64,000 nt of DNA. It comes from PALSA-1006 sp963733265 (GTDB lineage Bacteria; Pseudomonadota; Gammaproteobacteria; Burkholderiales; Gallionellaceae). Positions 32,327 through 41,064 of the stretch are shown in pieces. Location of the stretch: NCBI GenBank assembly GCA_963733265.1, contig CAVTCF010000004.1, forward strand, positions 310,001-374,000, read 5' to 3'. Position numbers and translations under genes: made by a program. Numbering within the stretch: the first letter of the stretch is position 1; every line of letters starts with the position of its first letter. The notes under the pieces are model-generated. The model was not told the origin of the DNA. It saw nothing but the letters and a program-made list of their open reading frames with translations, and did no database searches.

Positions 32327-34000
32327 ATGAAAAAACAACTCAACCCTTCAGAAGCTGCACGCGAAACACTGATCGAGTTGGCTTCGCGCAAGCTTGCACC
32401 GACGCCGGAAAACTATACCCAAGTGTTTCAGGAAATCACAGGTGTCCCGGCAACAGTTCCGGCTGCGACGGTGCCTGCCGAATCCGTTCCAAGGCTTAAT
32501 GTCTCCTGGTCTGCACTGATACAAGATTTGTTGCGCCAACTGGAAACTCCCCACAAAGGCATTACCATCACACGAAAAAAAGATGGCTTGGAAACGGTGC
32601 TAAACCGCTTCGGCTCCAAACCCGACGAGCTGTTTGAAAAACTTCAGGGGTTGTTGCGTTCATGGTCAACCGCCCCAACAGCCAGCTTGGACGCACCACC
32701 GCCTCCCGCAAATATTGACGCTGTTGCGGCCACGACAAGCAAGAGTGGCAATGTTTCTGCTGCCGTTAAATCATCACCGGCTGCAGGCGGCGAAACTGCA
32801 CAGGCGCATCAGGAATTGATATCGCAATTACGCGAACTATTGGCGCAGACAGTTGAAAATTCGCTCACCGCACAACCGGAACTGAACGCCGAAATTAAAG
32901 AGTTGGCACAACTGGTTCGTGCAACCGAAAACAGTCAAATATATGAACTCGCCTCGAAATTGCGTCATTTTTGGCTCAAGCTGGAATTACGCGGCGGTGA
33001 TAAGTCCAAAATTCAGGAAGGACTGGTACGGCTATTGCGCCTTCTGGTTGAGAATGTCGGCGAACTCGTTGCGGATGACCAGTGGTTGCATGGTCAAATC
33101 GTGACTTTGCAAGAGATTATCGCCAACCCCATCGATAAACGCGTTATTGCAGATGCAGAGCGTAATTTGCGCGATGCCATCATCAAACAGGGTTTGCTGC
33201 AAAAAAGCCTGAGCGATGCGAAATCCACCTTAAAAGGATTGATGACTACCTTTATTGACCGCCTTGGGGAATTTAGCGAAACCACCGGTCAATATCACAC
33301 CAAGATTGAGGGTTATGGTCTAAAGATTGGAGGAGCCAGCAATCTGGCTGACCTAGGGCATATTTTGGAAGATATTATGCACGACACGCGCATTATTCAA
33401 GACAGTGCGTTGCGTTCCCATCAAGAATTGGTTTCCACCCGCAAACAAGCAGATGATGCTGAAACGCGCATTAAAGAACTGGAAAATGAATTAGCCCAAG
33501 TCAGCGAGCAAATACATAAAGACCAGCTTACCGGAGTACTCAATCGCCGTGGCATGGATGAAACCTTTGAAAGAGAACTTAATCGTGCAGACCGCAGCCA
33601 GTCGCCGATGTGCGTAGCTTTGCTTGACATCGACAACTTTAAAAAACTGAACGACACGCTTGGCCATCAGGCGGGGGATCAGGCTTTGATTCACTTGGCG
33701 CGGGTTATTAAAGAATGTCTGCGCCCGGCCGATAATGTAGCCCGTTATGGAGGGGAAGAATTTGTCATTATTTTACCGGACACGCCGCTTAAAGAAGGAA
33801 TTGAGGCAGTTGAACGCTTACAGCGCGAAATGACGAAGAAATTTTTCTTGAACAACAACGAACGCGTCCTTGTTACTTTTAGTGCAGGAGTAGCGCTGCG
33901 CCAAAGCGGAGAAGATCAGGAAGAATTGGTTGGGCGTGCCGACAAAGCGATGTACAAAGCCAAAACTACCGGTAAAAACCGTGTTGTTGCAGCGGAATGA
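32327..34000 (+). CDS. Diguanylate cyclase with long helical N-terminus
   Basis: The 557-residue protein has a long N-terminal part without a known domain, an Ala/Pro-rich linker (about 115-150) and coiled-coil segments (about 360-395). A complete GGDEF domain follows with DQLTGVLNRRGMDETF, IDNFKKLNDTLGHQAGD and RYGGEEFVIILP. The GGEEF active site is intact and an RXXD inhibitory site (RPAD) lies five residues before it. It makes c-di-GMP, which would act on the YcgR homologue encoded nearby. No membrane segment is visible. It sits just upstream of fliC. Confidence 0.93.
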   Translation: MKKQLNPSEAARETLIELASRKLAPTPENYTQVFQEITGVPATVPAATVPAESVPRLNVSWSALIQDLLRQLETPHKGITITRKKDGLETVLNRFGSKPDELFEKLQGLLRSWSTAPTASLDAPPPPANIDAVAATTSKSGNVSAAVKSSPAAGGETAQAHQELISQLRELLAQTVENSLTAQPELNAEIKELAQLVRATENSQIYELASKLRHFWLKLELRGGDKSKIQEGLVRLLRLLVENVGELVADDQWLHGQIVTLQEIIANPIDKRVIADAERNLRDAIIKQGLLQKSLSDAKSTLKGLMTTFIDRLGEFSETTGQYHTKIEGYGLKIGGASNLADLGHILEDIMHDTRIIQDSALRSHQELVSTRKQADDAETRIKELENELAQVSEQIHKDQLTGVLNRRGMDETFERELNRADRSQSPMCVALLDIDNFKKLNDTLGHQAGDQALIHLARVIKECLRPADNVARYGGEEFVIILPDTPLKEGIEAVERLQREMTKKFFLNNNERVLVTFSAGVALRQSGEDQEELVGRADKAMYKAKTTGKNRVVAAE

Positions 34001-34031
34001 CACGCAAAGCCAGAAAAGTTTGAGCCAAAAT

Positions 34032-34058
34032 TAAAGTTTTCCCGAAAGATTCCGATAA
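34032..34058 (+). promoter_or_regulatory. Sigma-28 (FliA) promoter for fliC
   Basis: TAAAGTTT (34032-34039) and TCCGATAA (34051-34058) are separated by 11 bases. The -35 box is a perfect FliA consensus and the -10 matches 7 of 8. It lies about 95 bases before the flagellin start. Confidence 0.85.
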
Positions 34059-34154
34059 CACAAATAACGGCGGTTGAAGTGCCTTGTAGCCAAGGCAACC
34101 TAAGTTAACGGCAAACAGGCCGGATGTGCAAATCGAATAAAAAGGAGAATTAAA

Positions 34155-34967
34155 ATGCCCTCATATATCAATACCAACCTACCGTCGCTGAATGCGCAAC
34201 GCAACTTGAATTCATCTCAGGGCGCTTTGCACACTTCATTGCAACGCTTGTCTTCGGGCTTGCGTGTCAACAGTGCCAAGGACGATGCCGCCGGGATGGC
34301 CATTGCCTCCCGTATGGAAAGCCAGATTCGCGGTTTGAATCAGGCCGTACGTAACGCCAGTGACGGTATCTCGCTCGCGCAAACCGCTGAAGGTGCCTTG
34401 GGGGCCATTCAGTCGAACTTGGCGCGGATGCGTGAACTGGCCGTGCAAGGTGCCAACGCGACATCAAATTCGGATATCGCTTCGATCAATGCCGAGTTTA
34501 CCCAGCTTAACGCTGAAAACACACGCGTTATTCAAGCGACTTCGTTTAATAACATTCCACTGCTCTCGCAACCGATTAGCCAAGTATTCCAAATCGGCGC
34601 AAACAGTGTAAATGGCGTTGATAGTATCACTGTGCTTACTGCAGCAGCGATTGCGCCCACTTCGACCTCATTGGGAACCACTTCGCAATCGTCCCAAGCC
34701 GAGATCGCAAAACTGGACACGGATATAGCCAACGTTGCCGGCGCACGTGCCACTTACGGTGCGGTACAGTCACGTTTTGAGTCGATTATTAACAACTTGC
34801 AGATCGCATCGGAAAACCAGACCGCGGCCCGCAGCCGTATCATGGATACCGACTTTGCCGCAGAAACGGCCAACTTGACCCGAGCCCAAATTCTGCAACA
34901 AGCAGGTACGGCGATGTTGGCCCAAGCGAACCAATCACCCAATAGTGTTTTGACACTGTTGCGTTAA
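34155..34967 (+). CDS. fliC: Flagellin FliC, short form
   Basis: The 270-residue flagellin has conserved D0/D1 helices at both ends: MPSYINTNLPSLNAQRNLN, LQRLSSGLRVNSAKDDAAG, and the C-terminal ETANLTRAQILQQAGTAMLA. The variable part is only about 50 residues (about 140-190) and is rich in Ser/Thr at 157-181. There are only two lysines, K42 and K186. An AAAGGAG site precedes the ATG and a strong sigma-28 promoter lies upstream. Putative modification enzymes for flagellin are encoded 6-10 kb downstream. Confidence 0.98.
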   Translation: MPSYINTNLPSLNAQRNLNSSQGALHTSLQRLSSGLRVNSAKDDAAGMAIASRMESQIRGLNQAVRNASDGISLAQTAEGALGAIQSNLARMRELAVQGANATSNSDIASINAEFTQLNAENTRVIQATSFNNIPLLSQPISQVFQIGANSVNGVDSITVLTAAAIAPTSTSLGTTSQSSQAEIAKLDTDIANVAGARATYGAVQSRFESIINNLQIASENQTAARSRIMDTDFAAETANLTRAQILQQAGTAMLAQANQSPNSVLTLLR

Positions 34968-34983
34968 GGCTAGCGTAGTAGCA

Positions 34984-35026
34984 TGATTACCCGGCTGATA
35001 AATAAAACTATTAGCCGGGTGTATCA
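34984..35026 (+). terminator. Hairpin after fliC
   Basis: ACCCGGCT (34989-34996) pairs perfectly with AGCCGGGT (35013-35020), and flanking TGAT/ATCA extend the stem. No T-run follows, so it may stabilise the fliC message or lower read-through into flaG rather than stop transcription fully. Confidence 0.55.
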
Positions 35027-35052
35027 GAAAGAAAAAGAGAAGGAGCATAAAT

Positions 35053-35415
35053 ATGCTAATTCAAAATACAACCAGCCCGGTGAGCCCTGCGTGGCACCCC
35101 AGTGATGGCGGGGTTGTGTCGGTTGTCTCAGCGCGAGTTGAGCACAGTCCGCCACCCCAGCCGGAACAGGTAGATACGCATAAGCCCAGTGTGGCACAAT
35201 TGGAAAGCGCTGTTCATGATTTGAATCAGTCCATGAAAGCAAACAGTTCCAACCTTGCTTTCAGTATTGATCCGGATACTGAACAAACCGTAGTTAAACT
35301 GATGGATTCATCGACGGGTGAAGTGATTAAGCAATTTCCGTCAAAAGAAGCGATTGCAATAGCTAAAGCGATTGGTGAAATTCAACAAGGCCTACTGCTA
35401 AAACAGAAAGCTTAA
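35053..35415 (+). CDS. flaG: Flagellar protein FlaG
   Basis: The 120-residue protein has a variable N-terminus and the conserved FlaG core: LESAVHDLNQSMKANSSNLAFSID in part, then VKLMDSSTGEVIKQFPSKEAI. FlaG influences filament length in several species. It lies between fliC and fliD as usual, with a GGAG site upstream. Confidence 0.92.
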   Translation: MLIQNTTSPVSPAWHPSDGGVVSVVSARVEHSPPPQPEQVDTHKPSVAQLESAVHDLNQSMKANSSNLAFSIDPDTEQTVVKLMDSSTGEVIKQFPSKEAIAIAKAIGEIQQGLLLKQKA

Positions 35416-35427
35416 CGAGGAAAGATC

Positions 35428-38019
35428 ATGGCGGTTTCTGGACCGAATAGTGCATCTGCTGGCTCATCAGGTACTAACCTAGACGTAGGCGGTATCGTGA
35501 GCAAGCTGATGGCTGTCGAACAGAAACCCCTGGTTGCGCTCAACGCCAAGGAAACCAGCTTTCAATCCAAAATTTCTGCTTTCGGTCAGGTTAAAAGTGC
35601 CCTGTCTGCACTTCAGACGTCGCTGCAAGGGCTTGGTAACAACAGCAAATTCCAGGGTAATAATGCTACTTCATCTGATCCGAGCTCTTTTACTGTTTCC
35701 GCGAAAAGCTCTGCTTCCGTGGGACACCATTCCATCGATATCGAAAATCTGGCGGAAGGAGAACGGTTGGCAGCAACCGGAATCCCCAGTAGTACAACGG
35801 CCATTGGCAAAGGTACTTTAACTTTTGATTTGGGAAAAGTTTCCGGTAACGAATTTATTCCAAATATTGGCAAACACAAGACCACTACCCTGAACAATGC
35901 AACGGTAAACAACCGCGAAGTAGCCGGTAAACCGGGTACTACAATTTCACTGGCTGAAACAACTACACTTTCTCCCAGTGCGGAAAGCTCGGGCACCATT
36001 CCCGCAGGTACGCTGACAATCAATGGTGTTGAAGTCGACGAGATCAATCTGCTTGATGAAGATAGCCCGTTGCATCGCGCGATGAACATTGCCGAAATTT
36101 TTGATAAGGCTTATGTTGAATCAGGTGGCGAAGCGGGTACTTTTACCGCTTCCCAGGGAAAGATAATTATCAAGTCGGACACGGGTGGAAAACACATCAC
36201 ATTTGGTGTTGCCGGTAAAGCTACTGACTCGGTTTCGGCCGCGAAAACTTTGTCAACCTTGTCGAGCCAAACCGGCTTGTCGTCTGCCCAACTCGGTACG
36301 CAGGCAAGCAGCAATTCCAGCGTGACGGTAGCCAGCACTACCGGTCTTTCCATTGGAGACCCGGTTTCCGGAGTTGGTTTTCCGGATGGAACGACGATCA
36401 CAGCGGTTCTTGATACCACGCATTTTTTGACATCCGCAGCCGGTAAAGAAGGCAAGGGTGTATCCTTGAATACCAGCTCCGCGTCAGGTAGCAAGACTAT
36501 CGCCATAGATGATTCCAACAATACCCTGGAAGGCATACGCGACGCTATCAATGAAGCAAAGATAGGAATTACAGCCAGCGTAGTTAATGATGGTAGCCAG
36601 GCACCCTATCGATTGTTGCTTAGTTCTGATTCGGTCGGCTCGAACAGCAACATCAGAATTGTTGTCGGCGGGGGCGATGCGGCGCTGTCCAAGTTGCTAA
36701 GTCAAGACCCGACCGCTACACAGAACCTGTCAGAAATTGTTGCAGCAAAAGATGCATCGTTGTCGGTGGATGGTATACCGGTAAGCAAGCCCGGCAATGT
36801 GATCAATGATGTCATTCAGGGCGTCACCATCACACTGCTTAAACCGACCGGTGCGACGGCATCAATTGATGTCGCACGTGATACGGCAACAGTGAAGACT
36901 GCGGTTGAGGATTTTGTAAAGTCCTATAATGAACTGAAAAAAATCATCACCGAGTTGACCGCTTACAATGCGGCCACAAAAAAGGGCGCTGCCTTGCAAG
37001 GCGACTCTGCAATGCGCTCTTTGGAAATGCAGATAGATGGCATCTTGAGCGCTCCTTTGAGTACGCCTGTTGGGTCATTAACAACGCTGTCGCAAATCGG
37101 AGTTAGCAAACAAACCAACGGCTCACTTGCCATCGATTCGACTAAGCTTAATACAGCACTCACCAGCCAGTTTGATGAAGTAGCCGGACTGTTTGCAGCG
37201 ATTGGCAAAACCACGGACAACCTGGTTAATTTTAAATCCACGGCCCCTACTACGGTGCCGGGAAATTATGACGTATTCGTTGAAAGTCTGGGCACACAAG
37301 GAAGCAGTGTCGGACAGGAGAATTTGAATTTAAGATCGGCAAACATTGCCAAAGATACGACGATTAAAGCAACTATTGACGGAGTGAACGCAACGGTTTC
37401 ACTTACGCCCGGAATGTATTCCGCAACGCAATTGGCAACGATGGTTCAATCTGCAATTAATACCACAGCAGCTTTTGCCTCCGCGGGCAAGTCAGTTTCC
37501 GCGACAATCGATAATAACGGTGCGTTACATCTAACTTCCAACAATTATGGTTCGACTTCGAATGTTAATCTGGAGTCGGGTACGGGCACCTCGGTTTCTG
37601 ATTTCATGGGGACGGCACAAGTTACCGCAGGTACGGATGTAAAAGGCAAGATCGATGGTGTTGAGGCATCGGGTGCCGGGCAACTGCTGACTTCCACCTT
37701 GGGTAACTCTTCAGGTCTGCAACTTCAAATTGCCGGTGGCCCGCTCGGGGAAAGGGGCTCGGCCAATTACACACAGGGGTATGCCAATAAGTTGAATGAA
37801 TACGTCAATCTTGCATTAAGCAATAAAGGCGTACTCACCGGACGCATGAACGGCCTAAGTACATCGGTCAGAGGTATCGAAAAAGAGCGCGACACAATCA
37901 ATTCCAGGCTGGTTACTGTTGAAGATCGCTATCGCAGACAATATACAAAACTGGATGCAACACTAGGCAAAATGAATGAAACAAGCACTTATCTTTCCCA
38001 ACAACTTTCCAAACTGTAA
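35428..38019 (+). CDS. fliD: Filament cap protein FliD (HAP2), unusually long
   Basis: The 863-residue protein has the FliD N-terminus (NLDVGGIVSKLMAVEQKPL, FGQVKSALSALQTSLQGL) and the C-terminal domain with VEDFVKSYNELKKIITELT and the last helix VEDRYRRQYTKLDATLGKMN. FliD proteins are usually 450-670 residues; the excess lies mostly in the middle (about 130-430), a Ser/Thr/Gly-rich region, and in a later segment at about 600-740. It caps the growing filament and binds FliT. Coupled to flaG and fliS. Confidence 0.95.
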   Translation: MAVSGPNSASAGSSGTNLDVGGIVSKLMAVEQKPLVALNAKETSFQSKISAFGQVKSALSALQTSLQGLGNNSKFQGNNATSSDPSSFTVSAKSSASVGHHSIDIENLAEGERLAATGIPSSTTAIGKGTLTFDLGKVSGNEFIPNIGKHKTTTLNNATVNNREVAGKPGTTISLAETTTLSPSAESSGTIPAGTLTINGVEVDEINLLDEDSPLHRAMNIAEIFDKAYVESGGEAGTFTASQGKIIIKSDTGGKHITFGVAGKATDSVSAAKTLSTLSSQTGLSSAQLGTQASSNSSVTVASTTGLSIGDPVSGVGFPDGTTITAVLDTTHFLTSAAGKEGKGVSLNTSSASGSKTIAIDDSNNTLEGIRDAINEAKIGITASVVNDGSQAPYRLLLSSDSVGSNSNIRIVVGGGDAALSKLLSQDPTATQNLSEIVAAKDASLSVDGIPVSKPGNVINDVIQGVTITLLKPTGATASIDVARDTATVKTAVEDFVKSYNELKKIITELTAYNAATKKGAALQGDSAMRSLEMQIDGILSAPLSTPVGSLTTLSQIGVSKQTNGSLAIDSTKLNTALTSQFDEVAGLFAAIGKTTDNLVNFKSTAPTTVPGNYDVFVESLGTQGSSVGQENLNLRSANIAKDTTIKATIDGVNATVSLTPGMYSATQLATMVQSAINTTAAFASAGKSVSATIDNNGALHLTSNNYGSTSNVNLESGTGTSVSDFMGTAQVTAGTDVKGKIDGVEASGAGQLLTSTLGNSSGLQLQIAGGPLGERGSANYTQGYANKLNEYVNLALSNKGVLTGRMNGLSTSVRGIEKERDTINSRLVTVEDRYRRQYTKLDATLGKMNETSTYLSQQLSKL

Positions 38020-38031
38020 GCGGAGAATATT

Positions 38032-38487
38032 ATGAACATGAACTCAGCAGTTAAAGCTTACTCAAACGTGGCTATCGAATCCAAGGCTCATTCTTCGGAT
38101 CCGCACAAGCTAATTTTGATGCTTTACCAGGGTGCGCTGCTGTCGATCGCTTCGGCAAAAAATCAGATGCTACGCAAAGAAATTTCCGCAAAAGGACAGT
38201 CTATTAGCCAGGCTATCTCGATTATCAACGATGGGCTCAAAGCCAGTCTGGATTTGAATGTGGGCGGTGAGTTGGCCCAGAATCTGTCGGATCTGTACAG
38301 CTATATGATCCAGCGTCTATTGGTTGCCAATTTAAAAAATGACACTGAAATATTGGATGAGGTGAGTACGCTATTGCTGGAGTTGCGCGGTGCCTGGGAA
38401 AGCATTCGCCAAACCGAGCCTCGTGCGCAAGTCAGCAAACCGCATCAACCACCGGAAAAGACCACGCTAGTTTATGGGAAGATGTAG
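38032..38487 (+). CDS. fliS: Flagellin export chaperone FliS
   Basis: The 151-residue helical protein has SDPHKLILMLYQGALLSIASAK and LDLNVGGELAQNLSDLYSYM, the FliS signature. It binds the C-terminus of flagellin to stop premature assembly. The N-terminal YSNVAIESKA region is also typical. It is followed by fliT after three bases. Confidence 0.96.
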   Translation: MNMNSAVKAYSNVAIESKAHSSDPHKLILMLYQGALLSIASAKNQMLRKEISAKGQSISQAISIINDGLKASLDLNVGGELAQNLSDLYSYMIQRLLVANLKNDTEILDEVSTLLLELRGAWESIRQTEPRAQVSKPHQPPEKTTLVYGKM

Positions 38488-38490
38488 TCA

Positions 38491-38814
38491 ATGAATGCAG
38501 TCATCGAAAAATATAAATCTCTCGCTGAGATAACTGCCCAAATGCGCTTGGCAGCGTTACAGGATGAATGGGATCTGCTCGTCGAGTTGGAAGAACAGTC
38601 CAGCGCGCAGGTGGCAGAACTTAGGGTAATGGACTTAACGCCTATTGATGAAGCAACACGCTTGGAAAAAGTTGTGCTGATCAAAAAGATTCTGGCTGAT
38701 GATGCCGCCATCCGCAACAAAATGGAACCGTGGATGGCGCAATTACAGCGAATCATGGACTCGGCCCGCAGCGAAAATCTTTTGCAAAAGGCTTATACAG
38801 GGACGGGTTACTAG
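38491..38814 (+). CDS. fliT: FliT-like flagellar chaperone
   Basis: The 107-residue helical protein with AALQDEWDLLVELEEQSSAQV fits the FliT family by length, helical pattern and location after fliS. FliT is the export chaperone of FliD and in enterics also inhibits FlhDC. Sequence conservation in this family is low, so the call rests partly on context. Confidence 0.8.
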   Translation: MNAVIEKYKSLAEITAQMRLAALQDEWDLLVELEEQSSAQVAELRVMDLTPIDEATRLEKVVLIKKILADDAAIRNKMEPWMAQLQRIMDSARSENLLQKAYTGTGY

Positions 38815-38879
38815 TCGCTAGACGTCAGTTGCTATTATCGTCCGGGGGTTTGTTTTAACTAAACGACTAACGACTAAAA

Positions 38880-39908
38880 ATGTTACCCACCGACGTTCTC
38901 AACACACTCAGGGCGCTATCTCTAAACGAGAGACCGCTGATAACACCGCTGCCGGATAAAGATACCAGTGGCAAGGGCGCATTTGAGGTGGGCCAGAAAG
39001 TTCAGGGAACAATTCAGGCGCAAGTCAGCACCGGAGTATTTAAAGTTCGGGTACTTGAGCAAATGTTGCACATGCAACTTCCCGAGAATCTAAAAAGTGG
39101 TGATGTAGTCGAATTACAAGTTCTATCAATTCAGCCGCGACTCACTTTTAGCCTGTCGGCATTAAGCAATCCACTTTCCGCACCGGAACATTTAAGTAAT
39201 ACGTCACTGTTACTTTCCGCGCTGACGCAAAAACCGCTGGAAAAAAGCTATGTAATGGCGATCCAAAGCAAGCCGCTGATTACGGAACATGTTGAATCCA
39301 AAACAGCACCGGATACCACAGTGCTTGCCGGAAAACTTCACGAATCACTCAGTCAGAGCGGTTTATTCTATGAATCGCATCAGGCGCAATGGATAGCAGG
39401 TTCGCGCAGCACCGCGCAGTTGCTTCAAGAACCACAGAATCAAGTTCCTCTTCCCGATAGAACAGTTGCGGAAATCGCAAAAAATGCAGTCAGCGCAACA
39501 GCTACTTCGCAAGACAACCCGATCTCCAACATTCCCAACCAACTTCAACCGCTGGTTCAACAACAGTTGAATGCGCTCGAAACCCGTCAGGTATTCTGGC
39601 AGGGGCATGCGTGGCCGAATCAGCGCATGGACTGGGAGATACACGAAGAAGGTTCGCGCCAAGACACCTCGGGGTATGAAGAGGCAGGTAAACAATGGGC
39701 TACTCAGGTTCGTCTGGATCTGCCTAATTTGGGTGAGGTTGCCGCCATGCTGCGCTTCAATAGTAATGGCTTGAGCATTACTCTGGATGCCTCGGGCGAA
39801 ACAACCCGTGCCTTGCTCGGCTCGGCAAGCTCGCAATTGACAGCAGCGCTCGCCGAGCGTGGAATTACCGTTTCAAGCACTTTGGTGGCGCCGCATGGCA
39901 AGTCCTGA
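38880..39908 (+). CDS. FliK-like hook-length control domain protein (second copy)
   Basis: The 342-residue protein has an N-terminal beta-rich region with QVSTGVFKVRVLEQMLHMQLP and a C-terminal Flg_hook-type domain with WATQVRLDLPNLGEVAAMLRF and RALLGSASSQLTAALAERGI. FliK proper lies at 55781, so this is a second protein of that fold. Its last codons overlap the start of an FlhB cytoplasmic-domain homologue, forming a FliK-like/FlhB-like pair that recalls the length-control/specificity-switch partners of the export gate. Confidence 0.75.
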   Translation: MLPTDVLNTLRALSLNERPLITPLPDKDTSGKGAFEVGQKVQGTIQAQVSTGVFKVRVLEQMLHMQLPENLKSGDVVELQVLSIQPRLTFSLSALSNPLSAPEHLSNTSLLLSALTQKPLEKSYVMAIQSKPLITEHVESKTAPDTTVLAGKLHESLSQSGLFYESHQAQWIAGSRSTAQLLQEPQNQVPLPDRTVAEIAKNAVSATATSQDNPISNIPNQLQPLVQQQLNALETRQVFWQGHAWPNQRMDWEIHEEGSRQDTSGYEEAGKQWATQVRLDLPNLGEVAAMLRFNSNGLSITLDASGETTRALLGSASSQLTAALAERGITVSSTLVAPHGKS

Positions 39909-40200
39909 TAAACGCCAAATGGCAGTTGCACTTGCCTATCAAAGTGGTGAGTCAGCCCCCAAGGTTGTAGCCAGAGGTCGCGGGATCATCGCAAAAGCCA
40001 TAATTGAACGCGCGAAAGAGCACGGCATTTTTGTGCATGAATCACAGGAATTGGTCGGTTTGCTGATGCAAGTTGAGCTTGACGAGCACATTCCACCGCA
40101 ACTTTATCTTGCCGTGGCGGAGCTGTTGGCATGGATATACCGTTTGGAACACAGGGAAATCCCCGCTAATCCCAGTACCAATTCTGACAATCCCAGATAG
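39895..40200 (+). CDS. FlhB C-terminal-domain homologue
   Basis: The product of about 101 residues from ATG 39895 matches the cytoplasmic domain of FlhB/YscU proteins: MAVALAYQSGESAPKVVARG, then AKAIIERAKEHGIFVHES and VELDEHIPPQLYLAVAELLA. The membrane part and the NPTH autocleavage motif are absent, so it starts about where FlhB is cleaved. Such stand-alone FlhB-C proteins can substitute for the cleaved domain. It overlaps the FliK-like gene by 14 bases. Confidence 0.88.
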   Translation: MASPDKRQMAVALAYQSGESAPKVVARGRGIIAKAIIERAKEHGIFVHESQELVGLLMQVELDEHIPPQLYLAVAELLAWIYRLEHREIPANPSTNSDNPR

Positions 40201-40208
40201 AATAACGC

Positions 40209-40234
40209 TAATTTTGGTTCGCCATAGGCGATAG
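40209..40234 (+). promoter_or_regulatory. Weak sigma-28-like promoter before ycgR
   Basis: TAATTTTG (40209-40216) and GGCGATAG (40227-40234) resemble the FliA boxes (5 of 8 and 6 of 8) but the spacer is 10 rather than 11. ycgR is a class 3 gene in enterics, so the position is sensible. Confidence 0.3.
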
Positions 40235-40270
40235 ATTGCGCGTTAAATATATCCGGATCATTGTTTCAAC

Positions 40271-41044
40271 ATGGTTAAAGAAAAAGAAATTCCGCTCAAG
40301 ATAGAAGTGTTTTCAAATAATGAAGACAGCGAATTCCTCATTCACTCCAGGAAAGAGGTTCAAAATATTCTGCAAACGATTTTGGAACGCGGTACTCGAG
40401 CGGCGTTGTATTACAACGAAGGCAATAGTTTTGTTTTGACAATGTTGCTTGATGCCGGTGAAGCGGGTATCTGGATCGATCCGCCATCGAACCTGCTGGA
40501 TAATCGCAACATTCTCAATAGCAACAGGATAATATTTGTCAGCACCCATAATCAAGCCAAAGTTCAGTTCGTTAGCGACGGGGCAAAGCAGGGAATTCAT
40601 GATGGCAGAAATGCAATTTTTTTGTCGCTGCCGCAGAAGCTGCTGCGGCTGCAACGCCGGGACTATTATCGTCTTGCAGCCTGGCCAAAAAATCCGCTCA
40701 AATGTGTAATCAAACCACAACCTGACAAAAAACATATCAAACATGAAGTGACCATCATGGACATTAGCATTGGCGGGATAGCACTCGTCTGTCAGGAGAC
40801 CGCGCTGGAATTGATACCGGGAAACACCTATCCGAACTGTGAAATTGAGCTACCGGGCATTGGCATATTAACCGCAACTATTCAGGTGAAAAATACATTT
40901 GAAGTGACTGCCAGAACAGGTGAAAAAATTCGGCGCGCGGGTTGTGTGTTCGTCAAACCGGATGGTGCTGCGACAAATTTACTGCAACGATATGTGGCAC
41001 ATATGCAGCGACAGGAAGCGGCGGCTATTCGCACAGAAAAATAA
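40271..41044 (+). CDS. ycgR: Flagellar brake protein YcgR (PilZ)
   Basis: The 257-residue protein has the YcgR N-terminal domain (about 10-125) and a C-terminal PilZ domain with the c-di-GMP binding residues R130-x3-R134 in QRRDYYRL and the second motif DISIGG (164-169). It binds c-di-GMP and slows the motor through FliG/FliM/MotA contacts. Two diguanylate cyclases are encoded in this window. It is followed after 20 bases by a methyltransferase gene. Confidence 0.92.
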   Translation: MVKEKEIPLKIEVFSNNEDSEFLIHSRKEVQNILQTILERGTRAALYYNEGNSFVLTMLLDAGEAGIWIDPPSNLLDNRNILNSNRIIFVSTHNQAKVQFVSDGAKQGIHDGRNAIFLSLPQKLLRLQRRDYYRLAAWPKNPLKCVIKPQPDKKHIKHEVTIMDISIGGIALVCQETALELIPGNTYPNCEIELPGIGILTATIQVKNTFEVTARTGEKIRRAGCVFVKPDGAATNLLQRYVAHMQRQEAAAIRTEK

Positions 41045-41064
41045 ATTTACACGGAGCTAACACC

